Assembly: GCA_021803325.1 (NCBI GenBank)
Contig: JAJZLP010000083.1
Span: forward strand, 1 to 38,550
Source: Actinomycetes bacterium
Lineage (GTDB): Bacteria > Actinomycetota > Acidimicrobiia > Acidimicrobiales > UBA8190
Direction: 5' to 3'
Length of the DNA stretch: 38,550 nucleotides
A model generated the notes under the pieces. It was given only the letters and a program-made list of their open reading frames with translations, did not search any database and was not told the origin of the DNA. The position numbers and the translations under genes were made by a program. The stretch's first letter is position 1. Every line of letters starts with the position of its first letter. Below are positions 9,717 to 17,728 of this stretch, piece by piece.

Positions 9717-10667
9717 TCAGAGCTTGTCGGCCTGCTCGCGCACGCGAGCCAGGCACTCGTCCAACGACGGGACGTGCGCGTGGTCCGACCATGCCATCAC
9801 TGCCATCACGCGCTCGTACGCCTCACGAGTGGCTCGCCGCGGTGGGCCGAAGGCCGGGCTGTCAGCGAAGCCGGACGGCGGGCGATCGACAGTTTTGTAC
9901 CCTGCCACGGCCGAGTACGTGGCCACATCGCGGGCGAGGACAGGGGCACCATGTCGTTCGAGCTCGGCCATCACGCGTTCGTCGCCGAGCAGGCGCCAAA
10001 CGTCGAAGTAGTGGCGGACCGTGACGCGGATACGATCGACGGCGGACCCACCGTCCCGCGTGTGGGCTTCATGGAGAAGCACCAGCTTCTCCATGAGTGT
10101 CCGGCATGGGTCGAGCACCGGCATCGAGAAGTCAGCCAGCTCGTCATAGGAGGCTGCGAGACCCACGTGAGCCCAGTGCTCGGCAAGAAGTGACCGCAGG
10201 CGGGTGGTGCTCTGCGGAAGTCCTCCCCCGACGGTGTGAAGCTCCACTTTCACCCGAGGCGCGATGGGTTGAGGAGCGGTGTGCGGATACTCGAGCGTGA
10301 CCACTCGTGTCACACCGCGCTCGGACTGCTGATCGTCGCTGACTGCCCGCAACCCGCTCGTCGTTTCGGCCGCGGCCACCGCTGCTTTGAAGAACCGGTC
10401 CCGCTGAGCCCGGCTCTCGTCGCCGAAGATGACCAGCAAGTCGGCGTCTTCCGAGAACCGCTGGATGAGACCGAACGCCTTGGACAGGCTCGTGCCGCCC
10501 TTCAAGATGACCGGCACCTTCTGGGCTTCCGCATACCCGGCGAGGCCCCGAAGGCACTCGGTGAGCCAGTAGTCCTTGTCGATGTGGCTCAGCGGGATCG
10601 ACGACGCGGCGGCGACGGCGCCGAAGGCCGCCTCCAATAAGTCCGGGTCGTCACGTAGGAGAGGCAC
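9717..10667 (-). CDS. abiEii: AbiEii/AbiGii-type nucleotidyltransferase toxin
   Basis: The 316-residue protein matches the AbiEii toxin family PF08843, a DNA polymerase beta-like nucleotidyltransferase. The core motif is GGTSLSK (57-63) followed by RFSEDADL (70-77), supplying the GS loop and the catalytic Asp pair. AbiEii toxins of type IV TA systems inhibit growth by nucleotidyl transfer to RNA (shown for MenT-type relatives on tRNA) and can abort phage infection. The GTG start at 10667 abuts the antitoxin stop with no gap (TGAGTG), giving tight coupling. The predicted enzyme looks complete. A second, decayed copy lies at about 19988-20048. Confidence 0.92.
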   Translation of the reverse strand: MPLLRDDPDLLEAAFGAVAAASSIPLSHIDKDYWLTECLRGLAGYAEAQKVPVILKGGTSLSKAFGLIQRFSEDADLLVIFGDESRAQRDRFFKAAVAAAETTSGLRAVSDDQQSERGVTRVVTLEYPHTAPQPIAPRVKVELHTVGGGLPQSTTRLRSLLAEHWAHVGLAASYDELADFSMPVLDPCRTLMEKLVLLHEAHTRDGGSAVDRIRVTVRHYFDVWRLLGDERVMAELERHGAPVLARDVATYSAVAGYKTVDRPPSGFADSPAFGPPRRATREAYERVMAVMAWSDHAHVPSLDECLARVREQADKL

Positions 10668-11288
10668 TCAGCTCGAGACGACCAGCGGGTAGAGCCGATC
10701 CCATGCTGCGCGTGCCGAGCGCCGGTGCTCCACCTGGACCTCCCGGCCCACTCGATCGATACGCACCGCATGGCGCTCAACCAGGGCGCGGACGCTGCTC
10801 GCCAACATCGCCCAGTCGACTTCGACAGTCGCCGGCCAGTCGCGCAGCACCTCGAGAACGGCAACCTCGTCGCTGGTCAGCTTCAGGTCACGGCGCGAGA
10901 TGTCGCGCTGAGTGAACCGCACGCCTGGGGGCGGCACTGGGGCCTTGCCGGGCACCGCCACCTCGAGGGTGGCGGGCACCTGGGTGGTGAGACCGAGGAC
11001 GGCCGCCGCGGTGAACCCCGCCGGCCCGCTACCCGGCCCTGCGACGCGCAGCGCCACGGCGAGCGGCCGAGGGGGCGCCACGCCAAGCTGGGTCTTCGGG
11101 CCCTTCCAGTACAGGCCCTTGCGCACCCGGGCCAGTTCCCCCACAGCAGCCAGGCGGCTGAGCTCGGACTCCACGGCGCGGCGCGGCCCAGGCACGTCCG
11201 CGGCGCTCAGGAACGACCGCATGGGCCTGCGGGCCACCCGCGTCCTCACGCTGCTCGCCACCGAGTCAGTCCTGCCACGCCGTTCCAT
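10668..11288 (-). CDS. abiEi: AbiEi-type antitoxin (complete pair)
   Basis: This 206-residue protein precedes the AbiEii toxin and fits the AbiEi antitoxin/transcriptional autorepressor. The N-terminal 90 residues (FLSAADVPGPRRAVESELSRLAA, then VRKGLYWKGPKTQLG) form the winged-helix wing typical of the family; the C-terminal part carries antitoxicity in characterised systems. The start at ATG 11288 is preferred to an upstream in-frame TTG because the -10 box TACAAT lies only eight bases before it, leaving virtually no leader. A paralogue of the same length, clearly similar throughout, is at 20049-20669. Confidence 0.88.
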   Translation of the reverse strand: MERRGRTDSVASSVRTRVARRPMRSFLSAADVPGPRRAVESELSRLAAVGELARVRKGLYWKGPKTQLGVAPPRPLAVALRVAGPGSGPAGFTAAAVLGLTTQVPATLEVAVPGKAPVPPPGVRFTQRDISRRDLKLTSDEVAVLEVLRDWPATVEVDWAMLASSVRALVERHAVRIDRVGREVQVEHRRSARAAWDRLYPLVVSS

Positions 11289-11325
11289 GCGAGGACATTG
11301 TACCAAGGTCCTCGCGTACCGCCAA
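11289..11325 (-). promoter_or_regulatory. abiE promoter with palindromic operator
   Basis: Reading the minus strand, TTGGCG (11325-11320) and TACAAT (11302-11297) are 17 bp apart. The inverted repeat GCGAGGAC-N11-GTCCTCGC (11289-11315) brackets the -10 box and ends one base before the ATG. AbiEi proteins are known to repress their own promoter by binding inverted repeats, so this is the likely operator. Transcription would begin at or within about three bases of the ATG, giving a leaderless mRNA. Confidence 0.75.
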
Positions 11326-11365
11326 GGTTTCCGGCCTCGGGGCCTCGGGGCCTCGGCGAGTCACT

Positions 11366-11926
11366 TCAACGCGGTGTCCAACAGCTGCCTGGGCAGTTCC
11401 CCAGCGGGCAAGAAGGAAGGGCACGGCCAGGTCCGGGCCATCCCGGCGGCGCAGCTGAGCCTTGGGTGGGAGGAAGCCGCAGCACGAGCGTGAGATCCAC
11501 GAGTCCTTCTGCATCTACGAAAACGACGACAGCCGTGACCTCGAGTTGCAGTAGCTGGCCGACCGCTCCTCGCGCCGAGCATCGAGGTTGCTTGAGAGCG
11601 CTCACGACCAGCTGCTGGAGGCCTGGTCGAACCCGGAGCTCAAAGTCAAGCTCCTCACGTTCGAGCTCGAGCAGGGTTTCATCGTCCTGGTCTGGGAGAA
11701 GCGCACCGTTGGCGGCCCGGGCCTCGAGAACCGTGTAGTCGCGCTCGGGGGAATACCCGAGGAACCAGCAGACCCCGGCATCGGGATGAAACCAGGCTGG
11801 TTCCACCGGTCGGTGCAACGGTCCGGTCATGATGGCCGGGTCACCCCGAGGCACCAACGTGGCGAGGGTGCTGGGTTCCCGTCGAGCGAGGGGTCGGAGT
11901 CCACACACCGCGCAGCGCTGGCCCAC
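11366..11926 (-). pseudogene. Partial, decayed copy of the 259-aa island protein
   Basis: The frame matches the middle of the 259-aa protein encoded at 16949-17728: shared strings include GVCWFLGYSP, DYTVLE, LELEREELDFELRVRPGLQQ and LVLRLPPTQGS. The first about 80 residues and the last 60 are missing or replaced; homology stops after PPGWPGP. No HTH partner precedes it; a RES/Xre cassette occupies that position instead. Expression as a shortened protein (186 codons) cannot be excluded. Confidence 0.75.
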
Positions 11927-12065
11927 GCAGCCGGCGCCACCAAGGAAGCTGGGATCACCCCTGTAGAGACACCGGCCACCAGGTGCTCAACAGCACCTTC
12001 GTGCGCTGCTCGGGCTCGAACGGACGGGTACCATAGTGACGAAGGCGATCTCGAGGTGATACGTC

Positions 12066-12773
12066 ATGCCCGTTACTCGGCACAGCGGTGAACCGGTTGG
12101 TGATGTCATGGCCGGCGTCGTGGCCAGGGACGTCGACCCTGAGGAGGCGGCCCTGGCGCTGCGCGAGCTCGCCGGACACGGGTTCTCGGTCGTTCCTTGG
12201 CCCCTGGCGGCGCTTGCCGCTACCGGAGGGGGGACCGCAGAAGCTGGGGTCGCTCGGGAGTTGGCGGCCGCCAGCCTTGTGTCAGCCGACGTTCTGCGGC
12301 CGATGTTCGAGTCCGTGGTCAGCGCCGTCACCAGATCCGAGGTGCCGCCGCCGGCGTGGTTCGCCCAGGCGCGACGCAACGCCGAGGCCCGCCAGGCCTT
12401 CCTCGACGAGTTTGGCGCGCTGACGTCCGACCAGGTCGCCGCCCTGGCCGGGTCGCAGGCCGCCAACCGGCGGGCCACCGCGCATCGCTGGCAGGCGGAG
12501 GGCAAGGTCTTCGCTGTCACCCACCACACCCAGGTCCTCTACCCGGGGTTCCAGTTCGACCCCGACGCCGGGCGGCCGAAGCGGGTGGTGGCCGACGTCC
12601 TCGCCGAGCTGCCGAAGGCCATGACCGGCTGGGCCTTGGCGCTGTGGTGGGTCACGCCGACCGACACCCTGGGCTGGGATCGCCCAGTGGACCTGCTGGA
12701 CGCCGATCCCGAGCAGGTCGTCCGAGCCGCCCGGGGCGAGGCGGTCGATTGGGCCCAGGCCGACTTCGCCTGA
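12066..12773 (+). CDS. Xre/MbcA/ParS-type antitoxin of a RES toxin
   Basis: The 235-residue protein lies directly upstream of a RES-domain toxin gene. A central helix-turn-helix-like part (LTSDQVAALAGSQAANRRATAHRW) is followed by the antitoxin C-terminal region with FQFDPDAGRPKRVVADVLAEL and PVDLLDADPEQVVRAA, the pattern of MbcA/ParS/Xre antitoxins (DUF2384-like). Such antitoxins bind and cap the RES active site and repress the operon. The ATG at 12066 has GAGGTG seven bases upstream. A likely -10 (TACCAT at 12029) precedes it. The N-terminal about 100 residues are longer than in the shortest relatives. Confidence 0.82.
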   Translation: MPVTRHSGEPVGDVMAGVVARDVDPEEAALALRELAGHGFSVVPWPLAALAATGGGTAEAGVARELAAASLVSADVLRPMFESVVSAVTRSEVPPPAWFAQARRNAEARQAFLDEFGALTSDQVAALAGSQAANRRATAHRWQAEGKVFAVTHHTQVLYPGFQFDPDAGRPKRVVADVLAELPKAMTGWALALWWVTPTDTLGWDRPVDLLDADPEQVVRAARGEAVDWAQADFA

Positions 12774-12800
12774 CCCCAGGGCCCCCGGCGTATCCGCACA

Positions 12801-13466
12801 GTGGGCAGTCCTCCGCCGTCTGCTGTCCTCGCCGGCCAGGCGATCGTCGACCATTGGCCGGCGGGCACCCGCATCTGCCGGGCGCACCCACACCTCTTCG
12901 GCTCGGCTGGGTTCGACACCCGCTCCGACGCCGACTCCCGGTTCTCGACCATCCGCCTCCGGCGCACCGTGATCCCGGTGCTCTACGGCGGTGAAAACGA
13001 CATGGCCGCAGCGTCGGAGACCATCTTCCACACCGTCGACACACCCGCCGGGGCGCACCGACCCCGGCGGGTACCGTTGACCAAGTACCGGTCGTGGCAG
13101 TGGTCGGAAGTGATCACCACCCGCCAAACCGAACTGGTCCGTCTCGACGATCACGGCCTCGCCGCCATCGGGATCTCTCGGGCCGAGCTCATCGAAGGGG
13201 GCCGCGGCACCTACTCCGAGACCCGCACCTGGGCACAGGCGCTGGCGACTGCGCTCCCCGACACCGACGGGATGTGGTGGGAGTCCCGCCAGGCACCCGA
13301 GCACTGGGCCGTGATGCTCTTCGGGTATCTGCGCAGCCGGCCGGCAGGGATCAGGGGCGGTGACCTAACCGCGGATGGACCTGCTGTCCCCTTCGCCTCC
13401 GTGGAGGGGCTGCACCGCCTCGACGAGATCGCCGAGACGCTCGACATCACCGTCATCCGCGGCTGA
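12801..13466 (+). CDS. RES-domain NAD+-depleting toxin
   Basis: This 221-residue RES protein (PF08808) has RICRAHP, SRFSTI, and VLYGGENDMAAASETIFH, which hold the conserved Arg, Glu and Ser region that names the family. Characterised RES toxins such as MbcT and Res of Pseudomonas/Photorhabdus degrade NAD+ and are neutralised by the co-encoded Xre-type protein. The GTG start at 12801 lies 27 bp after the antitoxin stop. The gene runs opposite to all neighbouring island genes, consistent with arrival as a separate cassette. Confidence 0.9.
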   Translation: MGSPPPSAVLAGQAIVDHWPAGTRICRAHPHLFGSAGFDTRSDADSRFSTIRLRRTVIPVLYGGENDMAAASETIFHTVDTPAGAHRPRRVPLTKYRSWQWSEVITTRQTELVRLDDHGLAAIGISRAELIEGGRGTYSETRTWAQALATALPDTDGMWWESRQAPEHWAVMLFGYLRSRPAGIRGGDLTADGPAVPFASVEGLHRLDEIAETLDITVIRG

Positions 13467-13664
13467 CCTCGATCAGGATCTCGCGTCGCCAGCGCGCCCC
13501 TGCCCCCTGCCGCTGGAGGCATCGGCCAACGGCGACCGCCATCGTCGACCTTGAGTTGGTCGTCAGGCCACGGCCGAGGCCTGCCACGTGACTGAGGTCT
13601 CCGTCCCGTCCTCCAGCCCGCGCCGAAAAGCGCCATCGTGCACTGGCCTGCCGCGAGCCCCGCG

Positions 13665-13834
13665 GAGCCGGCCAGGCACCCCGGCGGCCTCGCCCCCGGC
13701 ACCTCGTCTTGGCCCTCCAGCGCGGGCTGCGCCCCCGGGGCGGACCGGGCCCGCCAGGGCTAGCGTCGAAGCCGATGGCCCGGCGGAACACGGCTGCAGC
13801 GGACAAGAGCCCAGCGCAGGCGTCACCGGCCGGC
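13665..13834. repeat. Dispersed repeat C, left copy
   Basis: A segment of about 170 bp beginning gagccggccaggc closely matches 18395-18553 in the same orientation, with a roughly 13-bp indel. Shared strings include cacctcgtcttggcc and gatggcccggcggaacac. No convincing reading frame is conserved. The rest of the 631-bp gap (13467-14097) shows no supported gene. Confidence 0.8.
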
Positions 13835-14097
13835 GGCCATCTCTCCTCTGCGCCGCGCCGTCAGTCGCCAGCTCCAGCGGCCACCTCAGGCCGCCAACCA
13901 GTGGGTCGGCGTTGGAGGCGCATCACCCCCACTGCCAGCGCCTACGAAAGTGGCAACATCCTCCTCCCCTCCGAGAGCATTGACCTAACCGGCAGCGGGT
14001 GTGCCGGTCCGGCTGTAAAACCAGCACGGATTGGGTCAACCAGATCGGAGGGGGGCCGACAGCGGCGAACGGAAGCTCAGATCCTGGCCGCGGCCGA

Positions 14098-14550
14098 TCA
14101 CTCGCAGCGTGAGAGGTCGTCCACCTCGAAGAGCTTGTGGCGGCGAGTGGTCCTGGCCATCGCGCCGGCGTCTCGGACGCGTCCGGCGGCTGTCTGGTCC
14201 AAAACGTCGGCGGCGATGCGTTCGGCGAGCAGCGCGTCTGTCCGGCCGGCCGTGTCGAGCGCGAGTCCGAGGACTTGGGTCATCTCCGGCTCGTGGAACA
14301 GGCCGCCGGAGACCCTGGGCTGCTGCGCATCGAACGCCTCGTTGACCAACAGCACCTCCACCGCTACGTCGCCGGCACCGGCACCGGCACCGGCACCGGC
14401 ACGCTGCCAGATGACTCGGTCGATGCGTATCGCCGTCGGGTCTTCGGCAACCCCACGGCAGATCACCGGGAAGTAGCCGGGCTGGGTCGCCTCCAGGGCC
14501 CAGATGCGCTCGGCGGTGTCAGCGGGCACCATGGCACGCACGGTCCACAC
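14098..14550 (-). pseudogene. N-terminally truncated copy of the 203-aa island protein
   Basis: From VRAMVPADTAERIWALEA to the C-terminal DDLSR the frame matches the 203-aa protein at 20762-21373, but about 55-60 N-terminal residues are missing. DNA similarity stops at about 14545 and is followed by the ATPase gene region. The copy also carries an expanded (GA)n dipeptide run (RAGAGAGAGAGD) caused by extra gccggcacc-type units, where the other copy has RAGAGGGD. It is probably non-functional. Confidence 0.75.
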
Positions 14551-14643
14551 CTCGCGTCAGCGCTCCCCCCTTCGCTCAGAGCGGGTCCTAACGTCACCTG
14601 TGCTGCTGCCACGGGCTGGCGATCGGCAAGAGGATGGCGTCGC

Positions 14644-15786
14644 TCAGAAGCCGCCGCCGCGCAGCCAAGCGGCAAAGAAGGGGTCGTCCACCGCGAAGGT
14701 GTCGGCCCGACGCACCACGAGCTCGAGTTCGCCCAGCGCCTTGAGCGCCTTGCGCACCGACGTCGAGTCGGCGAGCTCGACGGCGGTGGCGAACTCCGCG
14801 GAGCCAACTGACGCCGGCGGGCCGGCAGCCAGTGCCTTGAGCACACGGCGCTGGCCGGCGGATAGCTTCTCGAAGGTCTTGGCGTAGTCGGCGGCCTCGT
14901 GTCGGATGAGCCCGTCGATCGCCTGGGCCAGCGCCGCCTGCGTGATGGTGTCGGTCGCCTGGTTAAAGCTCTCGTAGGCGAGCTGCTGGATGTCGAAGGG
15001 GACGGGCTGCGCCTGGTTCCACACCTCCAGCGCGACGTCCTGCTCGGCGAACGGCTTGCCGGCGCTGCGGGCCTGGCGCAGCAGGAACGGGACCCAGTCC
15101 TCGACAGGGATGGGGCCGAGAGCGAGGCGCTCGAGCATGTTGTACAGCGGCGCCCCCTTGGAGAGCACCAGGGATTCCATCAGGTGCGCCTTGGACCCAG
15201 CCAACACCAGCGAGACGTTGCCGTACTCGTCAGCGAGGGCCTTCAACCGACGAGCCAACTGGGGGTGGAGCTCCCGGATCGCCTGGAACTCGTCGAAGAA
15301 GAGCACCGACGGCCTCTTGGCGCCGATCTCGTGCATGGTCTGATAGACGTCGTCGACGACGCGTGACGCGTCTTCCGGGCCGAGCCCCGGGGCGAAGGTG
15401 AAGACGGGGCGCCCCTGGTTGTCGAAGGTCGTCGACGGCTGGATCCTGATCCGGCGCAAGAAGCCCGGGAGGGTCTGCTTGAGGCGGGTCCAGGGGCCCC
15501 CGGGCACCCGGTAGAGCCGGCGCAAGAGGGCGCCCGACATCTCGGAGAGGCTCCCGCACTGGAGCAGGTTGACGCTGACGACCGCTGGGCGGGGGGTCTG
15601 GCGCTCCAGCTCGGCACAAGCCTGCTTGACGAGCGAGGACTTGCCGTAGCGGCGCGGGGCGGTGACCACGACGCCGATGTGGTCCCGGAGGCGGTGCACG
15701 ACGGCCGCCACCTCGTCACGCCGTCCCGTGAACGAGGCCCCGCTGACGGGCCCGCCGTAATCGAAGGGGTTGCGCGTGGTGGCCAT
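14644..15786 (-). CDS. AAA-type ATPase with C-terminal winged helix
   Basis: The 380-residue protein has a P-loop TAPRRYGKSSLVKQA, Walker B SVLFFDEFQAI, and a sensor segment SLVLAGSKAHLM, matching the archaeal-type ATPase_2 (PF01637)/Orc1-Cdc6-like group. The C-terminal 80 residues (LSAGQRRVLKALAAGPPASVG onward) look like a winged helix. Such ATPases occur as stand-alone or mobile genes; their role is mostly undefined. The ATG at 15786 is preceded by GAGAGG; the upstream in-frame extension only translates the palindromic repeats. The gene, with its control region, lies where the N-terminus of the duplicated 203-aa gene should be, so it appears inserted. Confidence 0.85.
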   Translation of the reverse strand: MATTRNPFDYGGPVSGASFTGRRDEVAAVVHRLRDHIGVVVTAPRRYGKSSLVKQACAELERQTPRPAVVSVNLLQCGSLSEMSGALLRRLYRVPGGPWTRLKQTLPGFLRRIRIQPSTTFDNQGRPVFTFAPGLGPEDASRVVDDVYQTMHEIGAKRPSVLFFDEFQAIRELHPQLARRLKALADEYGNVSLVLAGSKAHLMESLVLSKGAPLYNMLERLALGPIPVEDWVPFLLRQARSAGKPFAEQDVALEVWNQAQPVPFDIQQLAYESFNQATDTITQAALAQAIDGLIRHEAADYAKTFEKLSAGQRRVLKALAAGPPASVGSAEFATAVELADSTSVRKALKALGELELVVRRADTFAVDDPFFAAWLRGGGF

Positions 15787-15822
15787 GCCGTGGATCCTCT
15801 CTCGGAAGGTACCAACCAGGAC

Positions 15823-15868
15823 GGTACTACTTAGTACCGTACTACTTAGTACCGTACTACTTAGTACC
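15823..15868. promoter_or_regulatory. Three tandem palindromic operators upstream of the ATPase gene
   Basis: The 16-mer GGTACTACTTAGTACC is a near-perfect palindrome (GGTACTA-CT-TAGTACC). It occurs at 15823 and the 15-bp unit is then repeated exactly twice, ending at 15868. A half site GGTACC is at 15809-15814. The array begins 36 bp before the ATPase start codon. Exact tandem palindromes upstream of a DNA-associated ATPase suggest a self-regulatory operator or an iteron-like binding array; which protein binds is unknown. Confidence 0.75.
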
Positions 15869-15962
15869 CTCTGCGCCACTCACCGGGCGGGCGAACGGGA
15901 GCACCGCGCTTCTCCAAGCAGGGCGACCTTCGCCACGCTCGTCACCGGAGCGGCCCCGGCAT

Positions 15963-16069
15963 CTGCCGGCCATGTCACCAACCGCGAGCTCGCGTGTCAC
16001 CGGACACGACTTCGCGTGTCACCACCCGCGATAACCCGAGCGTCACCCAACGCGATTTCACATCAGCTG
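15963..16069. repeat. Dispersed repeat E, left copy (phased GTCAC sites)
   Basis: A 107-bp element begins ctgccggccatgtcacc and ends atcagctg. GTCAC recurs at 15974, 15996, 16018 and 16042 (spacing 22, 22, 24), each followed about nine bases on by a CGCGA- or CGA-like core. The right copy (21363-21468) has the same spacings. The end lies in a palindrome (TTTCACA-tcagc-TGTGAAA). It may be the multiple-terminal-repeat end of an IS21-like element or an operator array. The remaining 188 bp to 16257 show no gene. Confidence 0.7.
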
Positions 16070-16229
16070 TGAAATCTCGCGAAAAGACGCTGGAAAATCT
16101 CATCTGGTGACGTCTCGGGGTGCAGACGCGGCTCCTGACCTGGGATTACGGGCTGGGCCAACGCCCCGAAGTGCACCGGCGCAACGGGCTTACCGCGCGG
16201 CCTTTAGGACCAACGCGGCGCGGATCGAG

Positions 16230-16249
16230 TCCCGCCGACCGAGGCGGGA
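16230..16249 (-). terminator. Hairpin after the 81-aa gene
   Basis: TCCCGCC-GACCGA-GGCGGGA forms a perfect 7-bp stem eight bases beyond the stop codon of the minus-strand small gene. There is no U-tract, so termination is only plausible. Confidence 0.35.
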
Positions 16250-16257
16250 TACCCCCT

Positions 16258-16503
16258 CTACCCGAGGCGGGCCACGCTGATCTCCGCTTCTGTGGCCCCG
16301 GCCTGCCTCGCGTCGCGTTCGGCCTGCGTCAGGGCACGCTCAGCCTGGGCGAGATCCCGCTCCCAACCGGCGACTATCTTGGCGTACATCTCCGGGTCAT
16401 CGCCCGTCAGGCGCAGAGGACTCTTCTTGCTGTACTCCCTGTGCCGAGCGATGCGACGTACCTCTGTTCGGATCTCGTCCAACGCCACACGCTTGGCGTC
16501 CAC
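16258..16503 (-). CDS. Small helical protein of unknown function
   Basis: An 81-residue charged protein beginning with GTG at 16503, which has GGGGAG about eight bases upstream. The C-terminal half (DLAQAERALTQAERDARQAG) has heptad-like Ala/Leu spacing and looks like a coiled coil. The N-terminal half is basic (RTEVRRIARHREYSKKS). No family is recognised. It is divergent from another small helical gene starting 60 bp away, and the two may share a control region. Confidence 0.45.
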   Translation of the reverse strand: MDAKRVALDEIRTEVRRIARHREYSKKSPLRLTGDDPEMYAKIVAGWERDLAQAERALTQAERDARQAGATEAEISVARLG

Positions 16504-16563
16504 TGCCTGCTCCCCGCTGGTCCGATACTCCTACCAAGCGTCGCATACCGCGGAAGGACCCTG

Positions 16564-16788
16564 ATGGGCCTCAAGAGCATGGCCGTCGACGAACACCGAA
16601 GGGCCGTCGAGGAAGTCGTCACCCGCATCGAAGCGACGACCGATGCACTGTTGGCAGAAAAGCAGCGCGTGCCCCGAGACCCCGACCGAGTGCGGGCGGC
16701 TGCGGCCGCTCGAGAGGCCGCGTACATGGACATGAAGCGCCTAAGCCCTAGGTGGACCGAGATCACCGGAGAAGTGCTCGACGGCTGA
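16564..16788 (+). CDS. Small helical protein of unknown function
   Basis: A 74-residue protein with ATG at 16564 and GGAAGGA about six bases upstream. Nearly all of it is predicted-helical by composition (VEEVVTRIEATTDALLAEKQ, then VRAAAAAREAAYMDMKR). There is no membrane segment or recognised motif. The open frame extends upstream to 16120 but that part overlaps the divergent gene and lacks a ribosome site. The 160 bp after it hold no visible gene. Confidence 0.45.
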   Translation: MGLKSMAVDEHRRAVEEVVTRIEATTDALLAEKQRVPRDPDRVRAAAAAREAAYMDMKRLSPRWTEITGEVLDG

Positions 16789-16948
16789 CCGTCGGGGTGT
16801 CCGCGGTGGTCGGGGCCATCGGCTGCCTGGTGCGGCCACGGCAGCTCTTCCCGGTCAGGCCTGTCCATCAGCCAAGTGCGCGTGGGAACCATACGACCTT
16901 GCCTTCGGTGCTCTCCAGCGGGGCGCGGCCGTCGACCGGGGCCGATGG

Positions 16949-17728
16949 CTAGCGCTGCCAGTTGATGACGGCGACAGCCATCTCGTGGGCTGGTTCGAGC
17001 GGGCGGTCGCCCGACGCGAGCGGTACCCGCGAGGGGTAGGCGAGCTCAAGGGTGTCCGCAGGCTGGTCGGTCGCGAGCTCGGCGAGTCGCTCGAGCAGCA
17101 TCGGTCCGGGCCATCCCGGCGGCGTAGTCGAGCCTTGGGTGGGAGGCAGCCGGAGCACGAGGGTGAGATCGACGAGTGTCTCTGCAGCCACGGGCACCAC
17201 GACGGCTGTCACCTCGAGTCGCACCAGCTGACCGACCGTTCCCCTTGCCGGGCAACGAGGCTGCCTGAGAGCGGCTGTGACCAGTTGCTGGAGGCCTGGT
17301 CGAACTCGGAGCTCGAAGTCGAGCTCCTCTCGTTCGAGCTCGAGCAGAATCTCATCGTCCTCGTCTGGGAGAAGCTCGCCGTTGGCGGCCCGGACCTCGA
17401 GAACCGTGTAGTCGTGCGCCGGCGAGTACCCGAGGAACCAACAGACTCCGGCAACGGGATCGAACCAGGTCGCGGCCCGACCTCCGTGCGGCCCGTGGAG
17501 GGGGTAGACGTCGCCGCGGCCCATACGAGCCAGCGCCCCGCCGGTCGTCGCCGGCGACTCACCTCGCTGCTCTCGGAAGTCCCTCACGACCGCAGGCCAC
17601 GGCGTCGCGGACTCGATGGACGTCAGGTCACCTGGAGCGAGATGCCCGCAGCGCAGGTCGCCCAAGGCTCGCCGGGTGAAGCGCAGCTCGTACGCCGGGC
17701 CGACCGGCGGGTAGGCCGCTTCAGTCAA
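16949..17728 (-). CDS. Unknown 259-aa protein, candidate toxin partner of HTH gene
   Basis: This is the second gene of a two-gene unit. Its TTG start (17728) overlaps the HTH gene stop by four bases (TTGA). The N-terminus YELRFTRRALGDLRCG resembles the opening of RelE/ParE-fold toxins only weakly; the middle has TWFDPVAGVCWFLGYSPAHD and a very acidic stretch (LPDEDDEILLELEREELDFE). No catalytic motif I know is visible. A partial decayed copy (11366-11926) exists in the same island, showing the gene is part of the duplicated block. Gene order (DNA-binding protein first, overlapping partner second) is typical of type II TA modules, so a toxin role is an inference from context. Confidence 0.7.
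   Translation of the reverse strand: MTEAAYPPVGPAYELRFTRRALGDLRCGHLAPGDLTSIESATPWPAVVRDFREQRGESPATTGGALARMGRGDVYPLHGPHGGRAATWFDPVAGVCWFLGYSPAHDYTVLEVRAANGELLPDEDDEILLELEREELDFELRVRPGLQQLVTAALRQPRCPARGTVGQLVRLEVTAVVVPVAAETLVDLTLVLRLPPTQGSTTPPGWPGPMLLERLAELATDQPADTLELAYPSRVPLASGDRPLEPAHEMAVAVINWQR

Noticed and set aside
16195..16245. tRNA-like string (tttaggacc followed 12 bases later by ggatcgagtcccgcc)
   Set aside because: The anticodon and T-loop-like parts are at about the right distance, but neither the anticodon stem nor the T stem pairs, and no acceptor stem is found. At most a worn tRNA fragment.
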